DNA of 64,000 nt, taken from NCBI RefSeq assembly GCF_963678635.1, contig NC_087066.1, positions 44,751,624 to 44,815,623 of the forward strand, given 5' to 3'. The notes below the pieces were generated by a model. It worked only from the letters and a program-made list of their open reading frames with translations. It made no database searches and was not told where the DNA came from. Made by a program: the position numbers and the translations under genes. The stretch's first letter is position 1. Each line of letters begins with the position of its first letter. The stretch is from Symsagittifera roscoffensis. Taxonomy: Eukaryota > Xenacoelomorpha > Acoela > Convolutidae. Positions 23,640-35,200 of this stretch are shown in pieces.

Positions 23640-24250
23640 AAGTAGTAGAAAAATGTGTGTTTGCTGACGAGTATGAAATAAAAACTGTCTGCTTGCTGGT
23701 CGCACACATGAATTGTTGTAATTACAGCTCTACGCGTAACCAGAAATTTCAAACTCTTCAGCAGAACTGAAGAATCAACCGTCTAATCCCCCTAAGTGAC
23801 TTACCGTAGAGAATGCCCTCTCCGAACACGTGTTTTTTCTGAAAAAAAATTCTGAATAAATTAGGCATTTCAAACAAACGCCTAATTCATTTACTTTTTT
23901 TAAAGCGGGATTGCATTTGTATGCTGTTAATTACCTAGGTTTATGTTTGAATTCAATTTTCTTTAATACTACGGGTAGTTTTGAATTAAGGTAGGCTATA
24001 CTTACAAAATATTTATTAAAAAAATCCATATTTTCTACCCCCTAAATTGATTGGGGGGATTCTACGGTTGATCCAAATTGAAGACCATTTTAAACAAGAT
24101 GCTTGCTCTTGAAAGTTCAACTAAGTAACTGGCTTTGAGGAGACTTTCAAACGTTGCTAGAAAAAAAGTTTAGTTTTATCATTGGTCGAATGATCTTGTC
24201 TTGATTGATATTTTATATAGTCTAACTACGCTTGCGATAGGTTAGTTTAT
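23640..24250. repeat. Dispersed repeat, copy B (first copy at 60-330)
   Basis: Same ordered landmarks as the window's left edge: 'gtctgcttg', 'gtaattacag', 'gcgtaaccaga', 'agcagaactgaag' and, after about 300 bp of extra sequence, 'tttagttttatcattggtcgaatgatcttgtcttgattgatat'. The inserted part carries a short inverted motif ('taggcatttcaaacaaacgccta'). Confidence 0.5.
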
Positions 24251-24754
24251 CAAATCAGAGTATACATTTTTTCCGGCTATCAACATACCTAAAAGAATCG
24301 CTGAACCATATGGGCTGCTATCTTTTCTGCAGATGGCATTCTCGGATATTTATGATTTCGATTTTGACTACAGGCTACTCCCGCATTTATGAAAAGTGAA
24401 AACAAATCGATTATAATGGATTTTCGTGGTCTATAATGTTATAAATATAATCGATTTCCATGTTACGTTCAGACAACAAAATTGGACTAAAATTGTATTT
24501 AAATTCATTTTTTCTCGCTTAAACAAAATGCATTCTAATTTATTTTGAATCCATTATATAATAAGTAGGAAATCACATTAAAATGGATTTTGTTCCCACT
24601 TTATTTTTGTTTCGCGAGTCGTGCAAACTTTTGAAAGAATTTCAGCATTTATCAAGTGAGTGATGCAGAAACTTAGCTAAGCGAGCGTACGGCCTGGCCT
24701 AATACAATTCAAAACCTTAACTCAAAAAGATTTGCCCCTTTGCTCCACTTCAAT

Positions 24755-24974
24755 CCCCCTAACGTTTGCCCCTTTGCTCTCCTCCCCCCACTGAACCCCC
24801 CTCCCCCAAACCTGAACCACGCCGCTCCCCCTTCCCAACCTGAACCACGCCCCCCCCCCCCCCCCTACCTGAACCCACCCTTCCACCTGAACATCCCCAC
24901 CTGAACACGTTACGTTGGGGGGAGAGGGGGTTTGTTGTAAATGGGCAAACGCTAGGGGGGGGGGGGGGGGGGGG
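24755..24974. repeat. C-rich/G-rich inverted-repeat element with homopolymer runs
   Basis: The left arm 'cccctaacgtttgccc' (around 24756-24771) is inverted at the right as 'gggcaaacgctagggg' (24943-24958) with one mismatch. Between them is pyrimidine-rich sequence with many 'cctgaacc' motifs, a C run of about 16 (24850-24865) and a G run of about 20 (24955-24974). The purine/pyrimidine asymmetry makes G-quadruplex or triplex structure plausible. The glycine-rich frame on the minus strand here is a by-product of composition. Confidence 0.6.
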
Positions 24975-25869
24975 TAATGTTGAGTAATATAAAAAGTAAC
25001 AAAAATATCAAAGTTAGGTAGAAAAAAATTCAATTGAACAACAAGTAACCAACGTAAGCAACTTTAATTTAAACGTAGAAAAGAATTCATGTGCGTTGAA
25101 ATTCGCATCTCAATAAAAGGGGGAAAAATCTATTATAATTTAGTTTCATTGTCAGTATCCACAAAAGTGAAAAAAAAATTGATTATAATGGATTAAAAAA
25201 GGATTTTGTTGCCTCGAAAAATAGTAAAATTATAATTCATTTTTAAGTTTTAATTTATTTTTATTTTTTTAATTTTTAATTTATAATCCATTTTTAAAAT
25301 TATTTTTCCATTTTTCGGAAATTCGGCTACAATTCTGTCGGCTTAGTTTTTTAAATCTTTCCGGGCATACTTGCTTGGCAGGAACGGTGAAGTCTATGCC
25401 TCGGACGACAGACATCCTGAATTGGAATGCGACTAGGTCTTCTTTGTTTCGAAACTGGAAGAAAATTCAAATTGAAAAAAAAACGTCATCCTATGATTGT
25501 TTTTTTTGTTGTAGTCATAACAGCGTAGTTTGTTTGTTATTTAAGCAAATCCTTCAAAATTCTTTTTTAAGAAACCTATTCCTTGTAATGTATAAATGTA
25601 TCATTCATGTTTCAATGTGATTGCTCAAATCGTTTAGGCCTTTATTAGTTTCTTTTTATTGGTTTCTGAAATGAATTCGGTCTTCGGTCGCAATCTATCA
25701 TTTCGGCGTATTAATTCAATATTGCTTTCATTGAAGGATAATTATTTTTTTATTTCCGAGAGGCCGTGTTAAATTTGATTTTCAAAAAATTATAGCTCAG
25801 AGTTTTCTATGCCAATAAATTTCATGCCAATAAATATTTTCGGTAAAAAAAATATTAAATCTATAAACG

Positions 25870-26310
25870 TTTTAAGTAAGGTTTTATATATTTTCTCAGC
25901 TGCAGCCATTATGTAGCAGATAAGCAAAAGCTATAAACTGCATCGAGAAATTTATGGAAAACTGGAGACACGCACACACTTCGAGATGCAATATAAGATG
26001 TTGCTTCTCTGGTATGAAATAAAACATAAATTTTATAGGTTTTATTTATAAGGTTTTATATATTTTCTCAGCTGCAGCCATTATGTAGCAGATAAGCAAA
26101 AGCTATAAACTGCATCGAGAAATTTATGGATAACTGGAGACACGCACACACTTCGAGATGCAATATAAGATGTTGCTTCTCTGTTATGAAATAAAACATA
26201 AGAAAAATTCGAACAAGACAAACATTTGAAAATCAACACGGAACTTTTACTTTTAAATTTGTTTTGCTTGATTGTTCTAGGAAAGAAATTGCATCATTGT
26301 TTCTAAATAC
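25870..26310. repeat. 172-bp tandem duplication at the left of a composite repeat cluster
   Basis: 'gttttatatattttctcagctgcagccattatgtagcagataagc...' occurs at 25881 and again at 26053, nearly identical over about 150 bp. The continuation at 26200-26310 ('attcgaacaagac...cttgattgttctagg') is found in inverted orientation at 27725-27840. The duplicated unit itself has an inverted relative at 27080-27230. Confidence 0.75.
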
Positions 26311-26411
26311 TGCCTTATATAAATGAAAAAAATTAAACGCAAACTCAAGATTTTACACTAGTTGTTTTAACTCAAGTTGTTTTTAATGTCAAAACTTTCA
26401 GCAAAATTTTT

Positions 26412-26788
26412 ACATAGATCAAGAGAAAATCATCAAAATAGTCATCTCATCTATGAACCCTTAAAAGTTGGTTTCAAACACTTACCAATGTAATCCGGGT
26501 CTAAAAGGCCGGTTTACTCAACTGTCGTTTCTCCGCGTGATTATTCAATCCGCGTGAAAAATTAAGTAGCAGCCGATTTTAGTACAGTTTTCACCTTGAT
26601 TATTTTCACGTAGCTTGAACGAGTTTTATATTCCACTCATTCGAAAAAGTTGACTACGATGCTTAACTTAGTGCAGATGAGGAAAACTGGCCTTTTCAGA
26701 CTGGGATTACATTCGAATTTCAAGTCTTTGAAACCAAATAATCAGAGACTCATAGATGGAAGCTCTGATGGTTTGCTTTGGTCTATGT
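26412..26788. repeat. Inverted repeat, arms about 100 bp, spacer about 180 bp
   Basis: The left arm (26412-26510, 'acatagatcaa...gggtctaaaaggcc') is the reverse complement, with scattered mismatches, of the right arm (26689-26788, 'ggccttttcagactggga...ttggtctatgt'). The pairing includes 'tctatgag/ctcatagatg', 'ggtttcaaa/tttgaaacc' and 'atgtaatcc/ggattacat'. It looks like a foldback MITE or half of a larger palindrome in the surrounding repeat cluster. Confidence 0.7.
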
Positions 26789-26969
26789 AAAAAAAATTGA
26801 TGAAAACCGAATTAAATGTTGTCCATGTTAGACATTGAAACAAGCATTTCAGAGAATAAAAACCTAAGTTTGCACTTACTTTTGTCCCCTAGCGTAGTTT
26901 TTCAAATAAAATATGTGTTTAGTATGTTTCGGTGCCATAATTGAAAAAAAACTAGATCATTTCTTAAGA

Positions 26970-28030
26970 CACTAGTGCAATATTTGAATCTTTACTGCAA
27001 TGTCTTTCTAGAGCAATCAGCCAAAGCAAAAGAGAAAAAATTGCGCAATGAGTGTGTTTTGTTCGTTTTTTTTCACATTTCTTTCATACCAGATAAGCAA
27101 CAACTTAAATTGCATCACAAAATTTGTTCACAACTCGACACTGCGTGTCCTGATTTAATCACTAAATTTCTTGAGGCAATTATTAGCTGTTGCTTATTTA
27201 CTTTATCTACTACAAATGCCACGGAAACAAACAGCACACATCTTTTATCAAGTACTAAATGCAATAATTTAAGTCTTGTAGAAAATTAATGGAAATTTTG
27301 AGAAAAAAATACATTAGTGGCCAGAAACAAGCGCAAAATCATGCTTTTATTTTGAAAAGACTATTTTAGAGACAATTTGGGACAACATTCTCTTAAATTT
27401 TCAACAGAACTTTTACATTGAACTAGAGAATGTTCTGGAAATCAAAAATAGCTTTTTAGAGGGTAGCTGTAATCACTAACTCGAGATCAATATAAAAAAA
27501 TCTATTGAAAATCTAAGATAAAACGGTCCAAAATTGTCGTTAAAATTAGTATTTTCAGAGAATAAAAACAAAAATTTAATTTGCGTTAATGTTTGTCCAA
27601 TAATGTGTTCTGCTCTAAAAATCTTTCCGGCGATTCCTTACAAGACTCAAATTTTAGCACTTAATACTTGAAAAAACACATGTGTGCTGTATGTTTCATT
27701 GCCATATTTGAGAATCTAAATTAAAACTTAGAAACAATTATACATCATCTTCCTAGAACAATCAAGCAAAAGTAGTTAAAAAGTTAAAGTCGCGTGTTTT
27801 TTTTTTCAAATTTGTGAGTCTTGTTCGAATTTCCGATGTTTTTCATAACAGACAAACAAAAACTCTTATTACTACTCAAAATTAGTGCCTGTCTGGAGTT
27901 GTTCGCAAAGTTTTACGTTGCAGTATATAGGTTTTGCTTATCTTCTATCTTCTTATCTGTAGCTGGAAAAATATACGTTTTTTTTTGTTTTAAAAAAAGT
28001 CAAAAAGCAGTCGGATCTTTCAGATTTGGT
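26970..28030. repeat. Two diverged plus-orientation copies of the 25870-26310 repeat
   Basis: 26975-27240 and 27720-27960 share 'ctagagcaatcagccaaagcaaaag' / 'ctagaacaatcaagcaaaag', 'catttctttcataccagataagcaaca' / 'tttttcataacagacaaacaaaa' and the following 'gttgcttatttactttatc' / 'ttgcttatcttctatcttc'. Both are reverse complements of parts of 25870-26310. Short open frames here (104 and 70 codons) follow the repeat and show no domain. Confidence 0.55.
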
Positions 28031-29004
28031 TAGAGTTCATTCCCCATTGTGGGTGTCTAAAACTGCCTCGAAAATTAAATTTGCGGAATTTATCGGTTTA
28101 TTCCTTGTTCAAAAAAGCCAGTTTGCACTATCTGTAAGTTTTTTATAACAGTGAAAAACTTAAAAACAAAGCCGAGAGAAGGACAGATGTCACATTGAAC
28201 AGCTCAAAGTTTTCAACTTTTCCGCAATGCAAGGTGAAAAAAAAGTTGCTCCTACAAAAAACTTAGTAAAGATATGTAAACTGACATGTTAAGACCCAGA
28301 AAAAATTGGTACGTGCTTCAATTGAAAAATGTGACTATTAGAGAGGGAGATTTATATCACTTGCAGTCTGTCGATTTTAAACTCTTCAAAAAAATTTATG
28401 TTAATATTGTCCAAACGGTCCTTGAAGTTATGCAATTTAAAAAGTAAAAACCTAAATTTGCGGTAAATTTGCTCAACTAGTGCAATTCATCGCACCCAAT
28501 TATTTCACAATTAGGCGTTGATCAACATTAAGAAACTTTCCAAAGTGCACATAAATTTATCAAAAAACTGTACAAATCGACTTCTTTGAAATAATCAAAT
28601 CATTGAAAAAAATAAACGGAGTTGATAAATTTTGACATTTGAACTTAATAAAGAGTAAATATCTTCATTGTGATATGGTGAAAATTTCAGTTGAAAATTA
28701 GTATTCATAATGTAGGATGGATTTGCTCCAGCTCAGACAATTGTGTCATGATTTATCGGAAAAAAACTAAACGATCAAAACGAAACAATTCAAAGTACAA
28801 TTTTGAGATATCGTTCCCAGATGAGACTAGAAATGAGCAAATAGAAGCAGCTCTCGTTTTCCAGTCACTTTTTCAGACTTATTATTCTGCATGACTTACG
28901 AGTGATTTTATTTGATTTTTACGTGGCACCGAAACAATCAATTGACACATAGACGAAGCACCGGTTCGTAAACACAAGGGATAACACGACAAAAAAGCAG
29001 CTTT
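28031..29004. other. AT-rich intergenic stretch, no gene seen
   Basis: No long open frame and no repeat shared with other parts of the window noticed. A 67-codon plus-strand frame at 28691-28894 has no recognisable feature. Confidence 0.5.
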
Positions 29005-29615
29005 ATAAAGTGTAATAAAAAAAGAATAAAGCCACGAATTTGTAAAATTTTGCTACGCATCGGATTAGAGCCTGCGACTTGAGATTCAGAGTCTCACGCG
29101 CTGCCCTCTCGGCCACAAACGCTTAACAATCGACAAATACTATTCTCAAATAAAGCAGCTATATATGCTCATAAATTGCCAATGCGATGCAGCAAAGTGG
29201 CATCAAATATAAATAAACACAAATTTGGAAGTATTAATTGGGAAAATAACAAACTGAAAGCATGCACACTAACTTTGCATGTAATAAATGGGAAATCATA
29301 AAACCACATTCTGTATAAATTATCCATTTCAAAAATTGCGAGATATATTGAGATATTGATTTAGAAAATTTCTGAAATCGAGTTTTTGGCTATCATGGTG
29401 TTCGAAGCAAATAGCTTTTTTCGGTTCAGTTGATGAGTTAAAAATGCATTAACTGTGTTAACTTATTAATATTCGAATGTCAAAGCACATGCTATCAAAA
29501 AGCTGTAAAGGTGCCCCAAAAATGTCACCACTATTTGCGACGTGGGTTAGAAAAACGAATAGCCGTACTACTTAACTACGCTCACTAAGGTTCGCCAGTG
29601 TGAAAAAAATTGAGG
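29005..29615 (-). mobile_element. tRNA-derived SINE-like element, copy S2 (interrupted)
   Basis: On the minus strand the head (29123-29058) has a tRNA-like D arm (GTGGCCGAGAGGGC), a perfect five-pair anticodon stem TGAGA/TCTCA around loop CTCTGAA (anticodon CTG) and a B-box-like GGCTCTAATCC. The left flank matches the other copies ('aaaaaaagaataaagccacgaattt'). The distal body ('gccgtactacttaactacgctcactaaggttcgcc') lies at 29560-29600, separated from the head by about 270 bp of extra sequence. There is no intact acceptor stem. Confidence 0.6.
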
Positions 29616-32217
29616 TAGTGTACTTTGTAGGTACCGTGGCAGCTACCTGGGACACTCTTACGAATTTTAACCAAAATAGATTAGCGGCAAACACTGACTC
29701 ACATGCTGTTTATCACTAATACCGAACTCAAGCGCTGAGGAACATGACTTCTGTAATTATCAAAAACATATTTGATTGAAAGGTAGTGTTTTGAGTTGGT
29801 AGTAAGTTTGCAATACGAGGCGAAACTGAGTATTTTGTGAATTGTAAGCGGATTCCGCAACAAAGACGCTTTTTGTTCTACTTTTGTTCTTTTTTCTTTG
29901 ATCGTTCCGACACAATTTTAACGTGTTTGAAGACTTGTCTCTGGGTTCCAGAGACCTGAACACCCCAAATTGTGCACCTATCCAATGCGCAGTTTGGCCT
30001 CGTAATAAGAGTCTACCAAAAATTCGGTCTGCTGAAGACTCAGCCTCGACCCTAGGACTTCTTGAAGTTGACTACACCTATAACAACGTCAACTAGTAGT
30101 CGCTTCGTTTGACAAATTGTGGTATAACCAGCAGAAACAAAAAGGGCCGACCCACGACTTCTGCAGCACCTTTCTAACAGCTAGAGTAAATTTATGGACG
30201 TTTATTTTGAGATCAAAGAAGAAAATTGAAACAAAACAACACTAAAATGGGCCATTTTGGCTGTAAAATGCCTTGAATAAATTATGTTGAAAAAAACGTG
30301 AGCAAAAAAATCGGATCTCACTAGCTATTACCCGTTGTTCATTATCTATTAACGAATTGCCACCCCTTTAATAAAGTAATTCAACAATACGAATTTAGTA
30401 ATTTACAATGCGGTTAAGAATACGCGAATTCTTTACCAGGTACAAAATTCGCATATTCTTAACCACGGGGAATAGCTATGACGTAGCGGGAACAGCTATA
30501 AAGTAGATCAAATTGAAAGAATACAAAATGAAACAAAATTTTTAAAAAATGCTAAAGTTTCAAACAAATGCTGCAAAAAAACTTTTAAAATTATTCTGTT
30601 TTCAAACATTTCAGCCATGAAGAACCAAACTCCTGGATCTCGTGCGATCCTCGCCGTACTCTTTCCTATGCAAAACAGTCAAATCAAAAATGCGGAAAAA
30701 AACTTTATGGAAAATTATGACTTCGAAAAAAATTTGGACATGAAAACAATACGTTATGCCATCAAATGAAACCGCCTTCAAATAAAATTTCTCTAACCTA
30801 AAACAAACTAAACAGATGAAAACCAGCAAAATTCCACGCAAGTGTAAAGCAAAAAGTAAATCAGAAACCTTGCATCCGAAAAAACTGAAAATTTAATGCA
30901 AAAAAAGTTCTTGCAGAAAAAATATACAATTTTTTCACAAAAAATTTGGCGTTTATAAAAGCCAAGAAACCATTAACTACACTTCAACACTTGACTATGA
31001 AGAAAAAAGCGATTTAAAAAACCTAGCAATAAGTTACCGAACGAAACACCCGGCAAGTAAGCCTTCACAAATTGAGTCGAAAGCAGCACAGCCAAAAAAT
31101 TATATCTAAAAATTTCTTCAGCTGTAGACTCAGTATATTTTCAATAGCTCTTGAACAGCTGTGAGACCATTTGAACAAAATTCTTCACGAAAAATCAGGT
31201 ACCCGATTTCAATACCCTTCCTTATCGCAAGAGTAAGTATGGAAAAAAAATTTGTATTTATTGCTCTGACTTTCAAAGAAAAAGACGGAATACTTGAGCT
31301 CGGGTGGTTTTTCCCGACCAATTACTTTTTAACTAAACATTTTTGAATTCCTGAGCTTAACTTCAAAAAGATATTTAACCTGTGATCTTTTTTTTTGAAA
31401 ATTTATCGGGGTTTGAAAATTGTTAATTTGGGACAAATTACACGCGACATATTTCGAGCTATTAACGCGTAAACAGCTATAGAATCCGCTCATAAACCGC
31501 TAAAAATTGAACAGAGGTTTGAAACTTTGTTAATAATACGTAACTAGACGCAAAGAAGATCTGCATACGCAAACTTTCTATATATTTCTACGGCTGGTTC
31601 AACTTTCAGTCTCAAACAGTTCTTGAGAAATTTGACATTTATCTGAGAAATTTATGAAAAACCCAGTACTTGGCATCAACTATTATCCTTGCATTGAACA
31701 TGACTTTGCGTAATTCAAAATTGGTGGACTTTCTGGAGCAAAAAATTGTGGATAGTAAGTGAAATTAAAACAACGTTGCAAATATGAATTTCACTTGGTA
31801 ATTAATCATTCGTGTAAATAGAAATTACCTATTGACCATCAATTGAAATGAGAAAAAGTACTATAACAAAGCAGTAAGTATCAAAAATCCAGAGTCTACT
31901 TTAGAAAAGAGAAGCTTATCATAACTCGTTATTTGCAGCGAGGGATAAACTCATCAGCACTACAGTAGAACTTGAATAAAAATCAAATAGCTACGGAGAT
32001 AGGTGTGTTGAAAAATTTCACAACTAGTTGACATGTTTGATCATTTGTCGATGCTTTTTCAAATTCAATAGAAGAAGCTGATTTTTAGTGTCACAATTTT
32101 CACACAAGTTTAAACAAAAGAGACCATTCTTCAAGAAACGCATAGTTGCTAGAAGTACAGATAGAGCGAAGTGAACAGGGCTTTTTCCAATTCAAGACAA
32201 ACAAATTGATTTTCGGG
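29616..32217. other. AT-rich intergenic stretch, no gene seen
   Basis: 2.6 kb with only short open frames (67, 76, 63 codons and shadows), none with a domain, a splice context or repeats in the window, apart from the hairpin at 30412-30464. It contains whatever 3' untranslated region the APMAP-like gene has; no AATAAA was noticed close to that gene's stop. Confidence 0.45.
30412..30464. repeat. Short hairpin, 19-bp arms
   Basis: 'ggttaagaatacgcgaatt' (30412-30430) pairs with 'aattcgcatattcttaacc' (30446-30464) with one mismatch and a 15-nt loop. No function is evident. Confidence 0.7.
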
Positions 32218-35200
32218 TCAGTTTTTTAGTTTGTATCTTGAGACCCATTTAAATTTGGGATGATAGGATCCAATGTACAAGTACCCTCCGTGCGGTGCCG
32301 CTTCACTAATCTTCTGGGCTCCCTGTCCCGATGGGTCGTGCAGGAGTTTAGTCAGGGTCCCTTTCTGGTCAATATATCCCACAAGTCCGTAAGGCGGAAC
32401 CATGTTCACAGGGTTCAAGATGTGCATCGTGTTCAGGTATTTTGTCACTACTCGGATGAAAGCCCGCTCGTAGATCAGGTTTGCGAAGGCAGAGAAGCGA
32501 ACTCCTGAGAAGCCAACCCAATATCCTTTACCTAAACAGACATCACCACTCAACAGCGTGCCCAGCCCCCACCTAAAATCTGGTTGTCAATGTTTCCTAA
32601 GGACCACCTCCCTTTCGTACTATCATACGTGAGTCACTTGTAGCTGACCATTCCTACAAATATTTTAACGATTCTGTTGACAATGAGTATATAAAAATTT
32701 AAGGAGGAGAACGGTCGTCAAAAAAAAACGCAGTTTTGTGAAAATCTTCCAAACGTGCTCAACATTGGCATTTTTTTCTAGAAAGGTCGGCCAAATTGTT
32801 CAAAAAGTGCCGCGACCCATTCAAAAATGCGTGCGCACGCCCCTGTGAGCACTCAATTTGCTGTGAATTTCAATATATGCTGTTTTATTTTTCATAAGCA
32901 ACTCTGCACGTATGTGATGTTAATACGCATGAATTACGATTTTCTATTCAACTATAGAGCCAACTTGTCTATATTTGCTTGTGTGAGCAATCATAATTAG
33001 ATTTTTCTTAAAAAACTTCATTTATCGTGCTAGCAGTAAACGTCTTTTAAAAGGCAATCTGAAATTCAGCACTCGTTAAAACGATTGCTCAGAGAAAAGA
33101 AAGTCAGAAACATGAAAAAAGGAATTGAGACAAAAATCTAAAGGCACTCGTTTCAAAAAGAAGCTTAATATTTATTAAATACTAACTTGTTGGCAATATC
33201 GGCGAACTTGAGCTATTTATTTGGTTAAAAAACGATGCTTTGAGATATTTTAAAAACTTTTAGCGCACTGATTCCGATTATATTCCGATGTCTAAATGAG
33301 TAGTTTTATTTTTTTTTCGTTGAGACACGTTTCCGAAAAAGATATTGCTAGTAACAATTTGGTATTATAATATACAAAATACCGTCTGTTCTGATGTTGT
33401 CGGGGAACCCTGGTAGTCCGTCTGCAAACACTGTATACTCTCCACTGTGTTTATTCACACGTAGAACCCTTGCGTAAGATAACTCGCTCACAATCAGGTA
33501 ATTTTCATCCCCAGTATCCGTACTCAATCCATTTGGAAAACACAAATTGGATAAAACTGTCGAATGTTCTAGACTTTTCCTATCCAGCTTAATGATTCGC
33601 CCAGTGCAGTCTGGTTCCATGAACGCATTCACGAAATCTTCCCTGTTGTTGTGGTCACTTGAAAGCGTGAAATAAATAGATTGATCATCAACTTGAAGAC
33701 TGTTGAGGAATCTGTAAGTAGAATTGAGTATGTCGAAATCGGAGTCTTCTGGTTTGGGAAAAAGGCGTGTCTGTTTCTGTGTTTCCAGGTCTAGAGAGAA
33801 GAGGCCGTGATATGAGTCAACAAAGAAAAGAGTCCGATTGTCAACTAGTTCGATGCCCAGAGGACGACCACACACCTACACAGAAATCGAAATACGATTT
33901 AATTAGTTTTGTAGGAAAAATTGTTGATATTTGCAGGAAAAACTGTTGAATGGAAAAATATCTGGTTCCCCAATTACAAGACAATTGCCCTCGCAATTGT
34001 GCTTGAAAAGTACATTTTTATTAACTGTGGTTATAAATGAAAATGAAACTAGATTCCGAGATAATTTCAAGAACTCTATGCATCAGGAAAAAACTAAAAA
34101 ATGAAAAAGTTCCATACGCTAACTGCAAGACGCGGCAAATAAGCCGAAAAACTAGTCGCCTTAAATCGGAAAACTAACAACTTCAGCTAATTGAAATTTG
34201 CCGAAGATTAACTATGCAAAGCAAATTGGTGGAAATATTAAGTACACCTCAATGAAGATCGATACCATGGCCCATGAGAAAGCAGTAGAGAGGCGTTCAA
34301 TGAGGACAAAATTTAAGTTTAGCTTTAGACAAAGTAGCCATCAGGGGAAAAAATCCCAATTCGGATCAAAAAAGACTAGCAAGGGTTGAGATTTTCAAGT
34401 TCCGTTATTTTTTTATGTCTAAAAACTTTGAAAAAAAAATTGAAAAACGGCAAATCACGAAAACCAAAAAAAAATTTGAGCAGTTATATTTGGACGCCAG
34501 ACTTGCAACCCCTGAATGTATCCTGTTAGCACCCAAAATGGGGTTGAGAAATTCATGTTCGGCTAATTTTTTCCCATCTAACTTTTCGAAAAAAAAATCA
34601 TAAAAAACTCCATTTCTCGAAAACCAAAAGAATTTGATTAGTCATGCTTCGACGCCACATATGCATCCCCTTAGTGTACCCTGACAGCACCCCACTATTG
34701 GGTTGAGAACTTAATATTTAGTTAAGTTGTGAAACAAAAGTATTACGTTGCGAATATAGGAAAGATGAAGAGTTAAAGCATTCGCGCTCCAATAGCAGAT
34801 TTTTAAAAGTTGTCTGGAGTAATTATTTCAACCCTTGCATTGTTTTGGCCTGTTAACAGACCAACATAGCAACTTCTTAGATATGTGCCAAATAAAACTT
34901 CTTAAGCATAACAATATACGATATAGCTTAAACCAGCAAAATTTCTTTCGTTAAAGATGAAAAAAATACGTTCAAAAAGCTTAAATATGTCAACATAGGA
35001 ACTTCTTAAACATGTGTCAAGTGAAACGCCAATTAAACAATGTATATATTGCTATAACCCAGTTTAACCATTGCAATTAAAAAGTTAAAAATGACCTTTC
35101 AGCTGCATTTGATACCATTGATCATAAAACATTGAGAAAGATCATGAAAAATCGGATTGGAATGACGAATGATGCAGTGGATCTAATTCTTTCCTATCTA

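Noticed and set aside
24722-25033. 103-codon Gly-rich minus-strand frame
   Set aside because: It is a product of the C/G-rich low-complexity element, with no other support.
29058-29123. tRNA-Gln(CTG) gene
   Set aside because: The anticodon arm is perfect but no acceptor stem pairs, and the same sequence family with other anticodons occurs at 731, 41985 and 49245; it is a SINE head.
33767-33949. 60-codon plus-strand frame over APMAP exon 3
   Set aside because: Antisense to a conserved exon.
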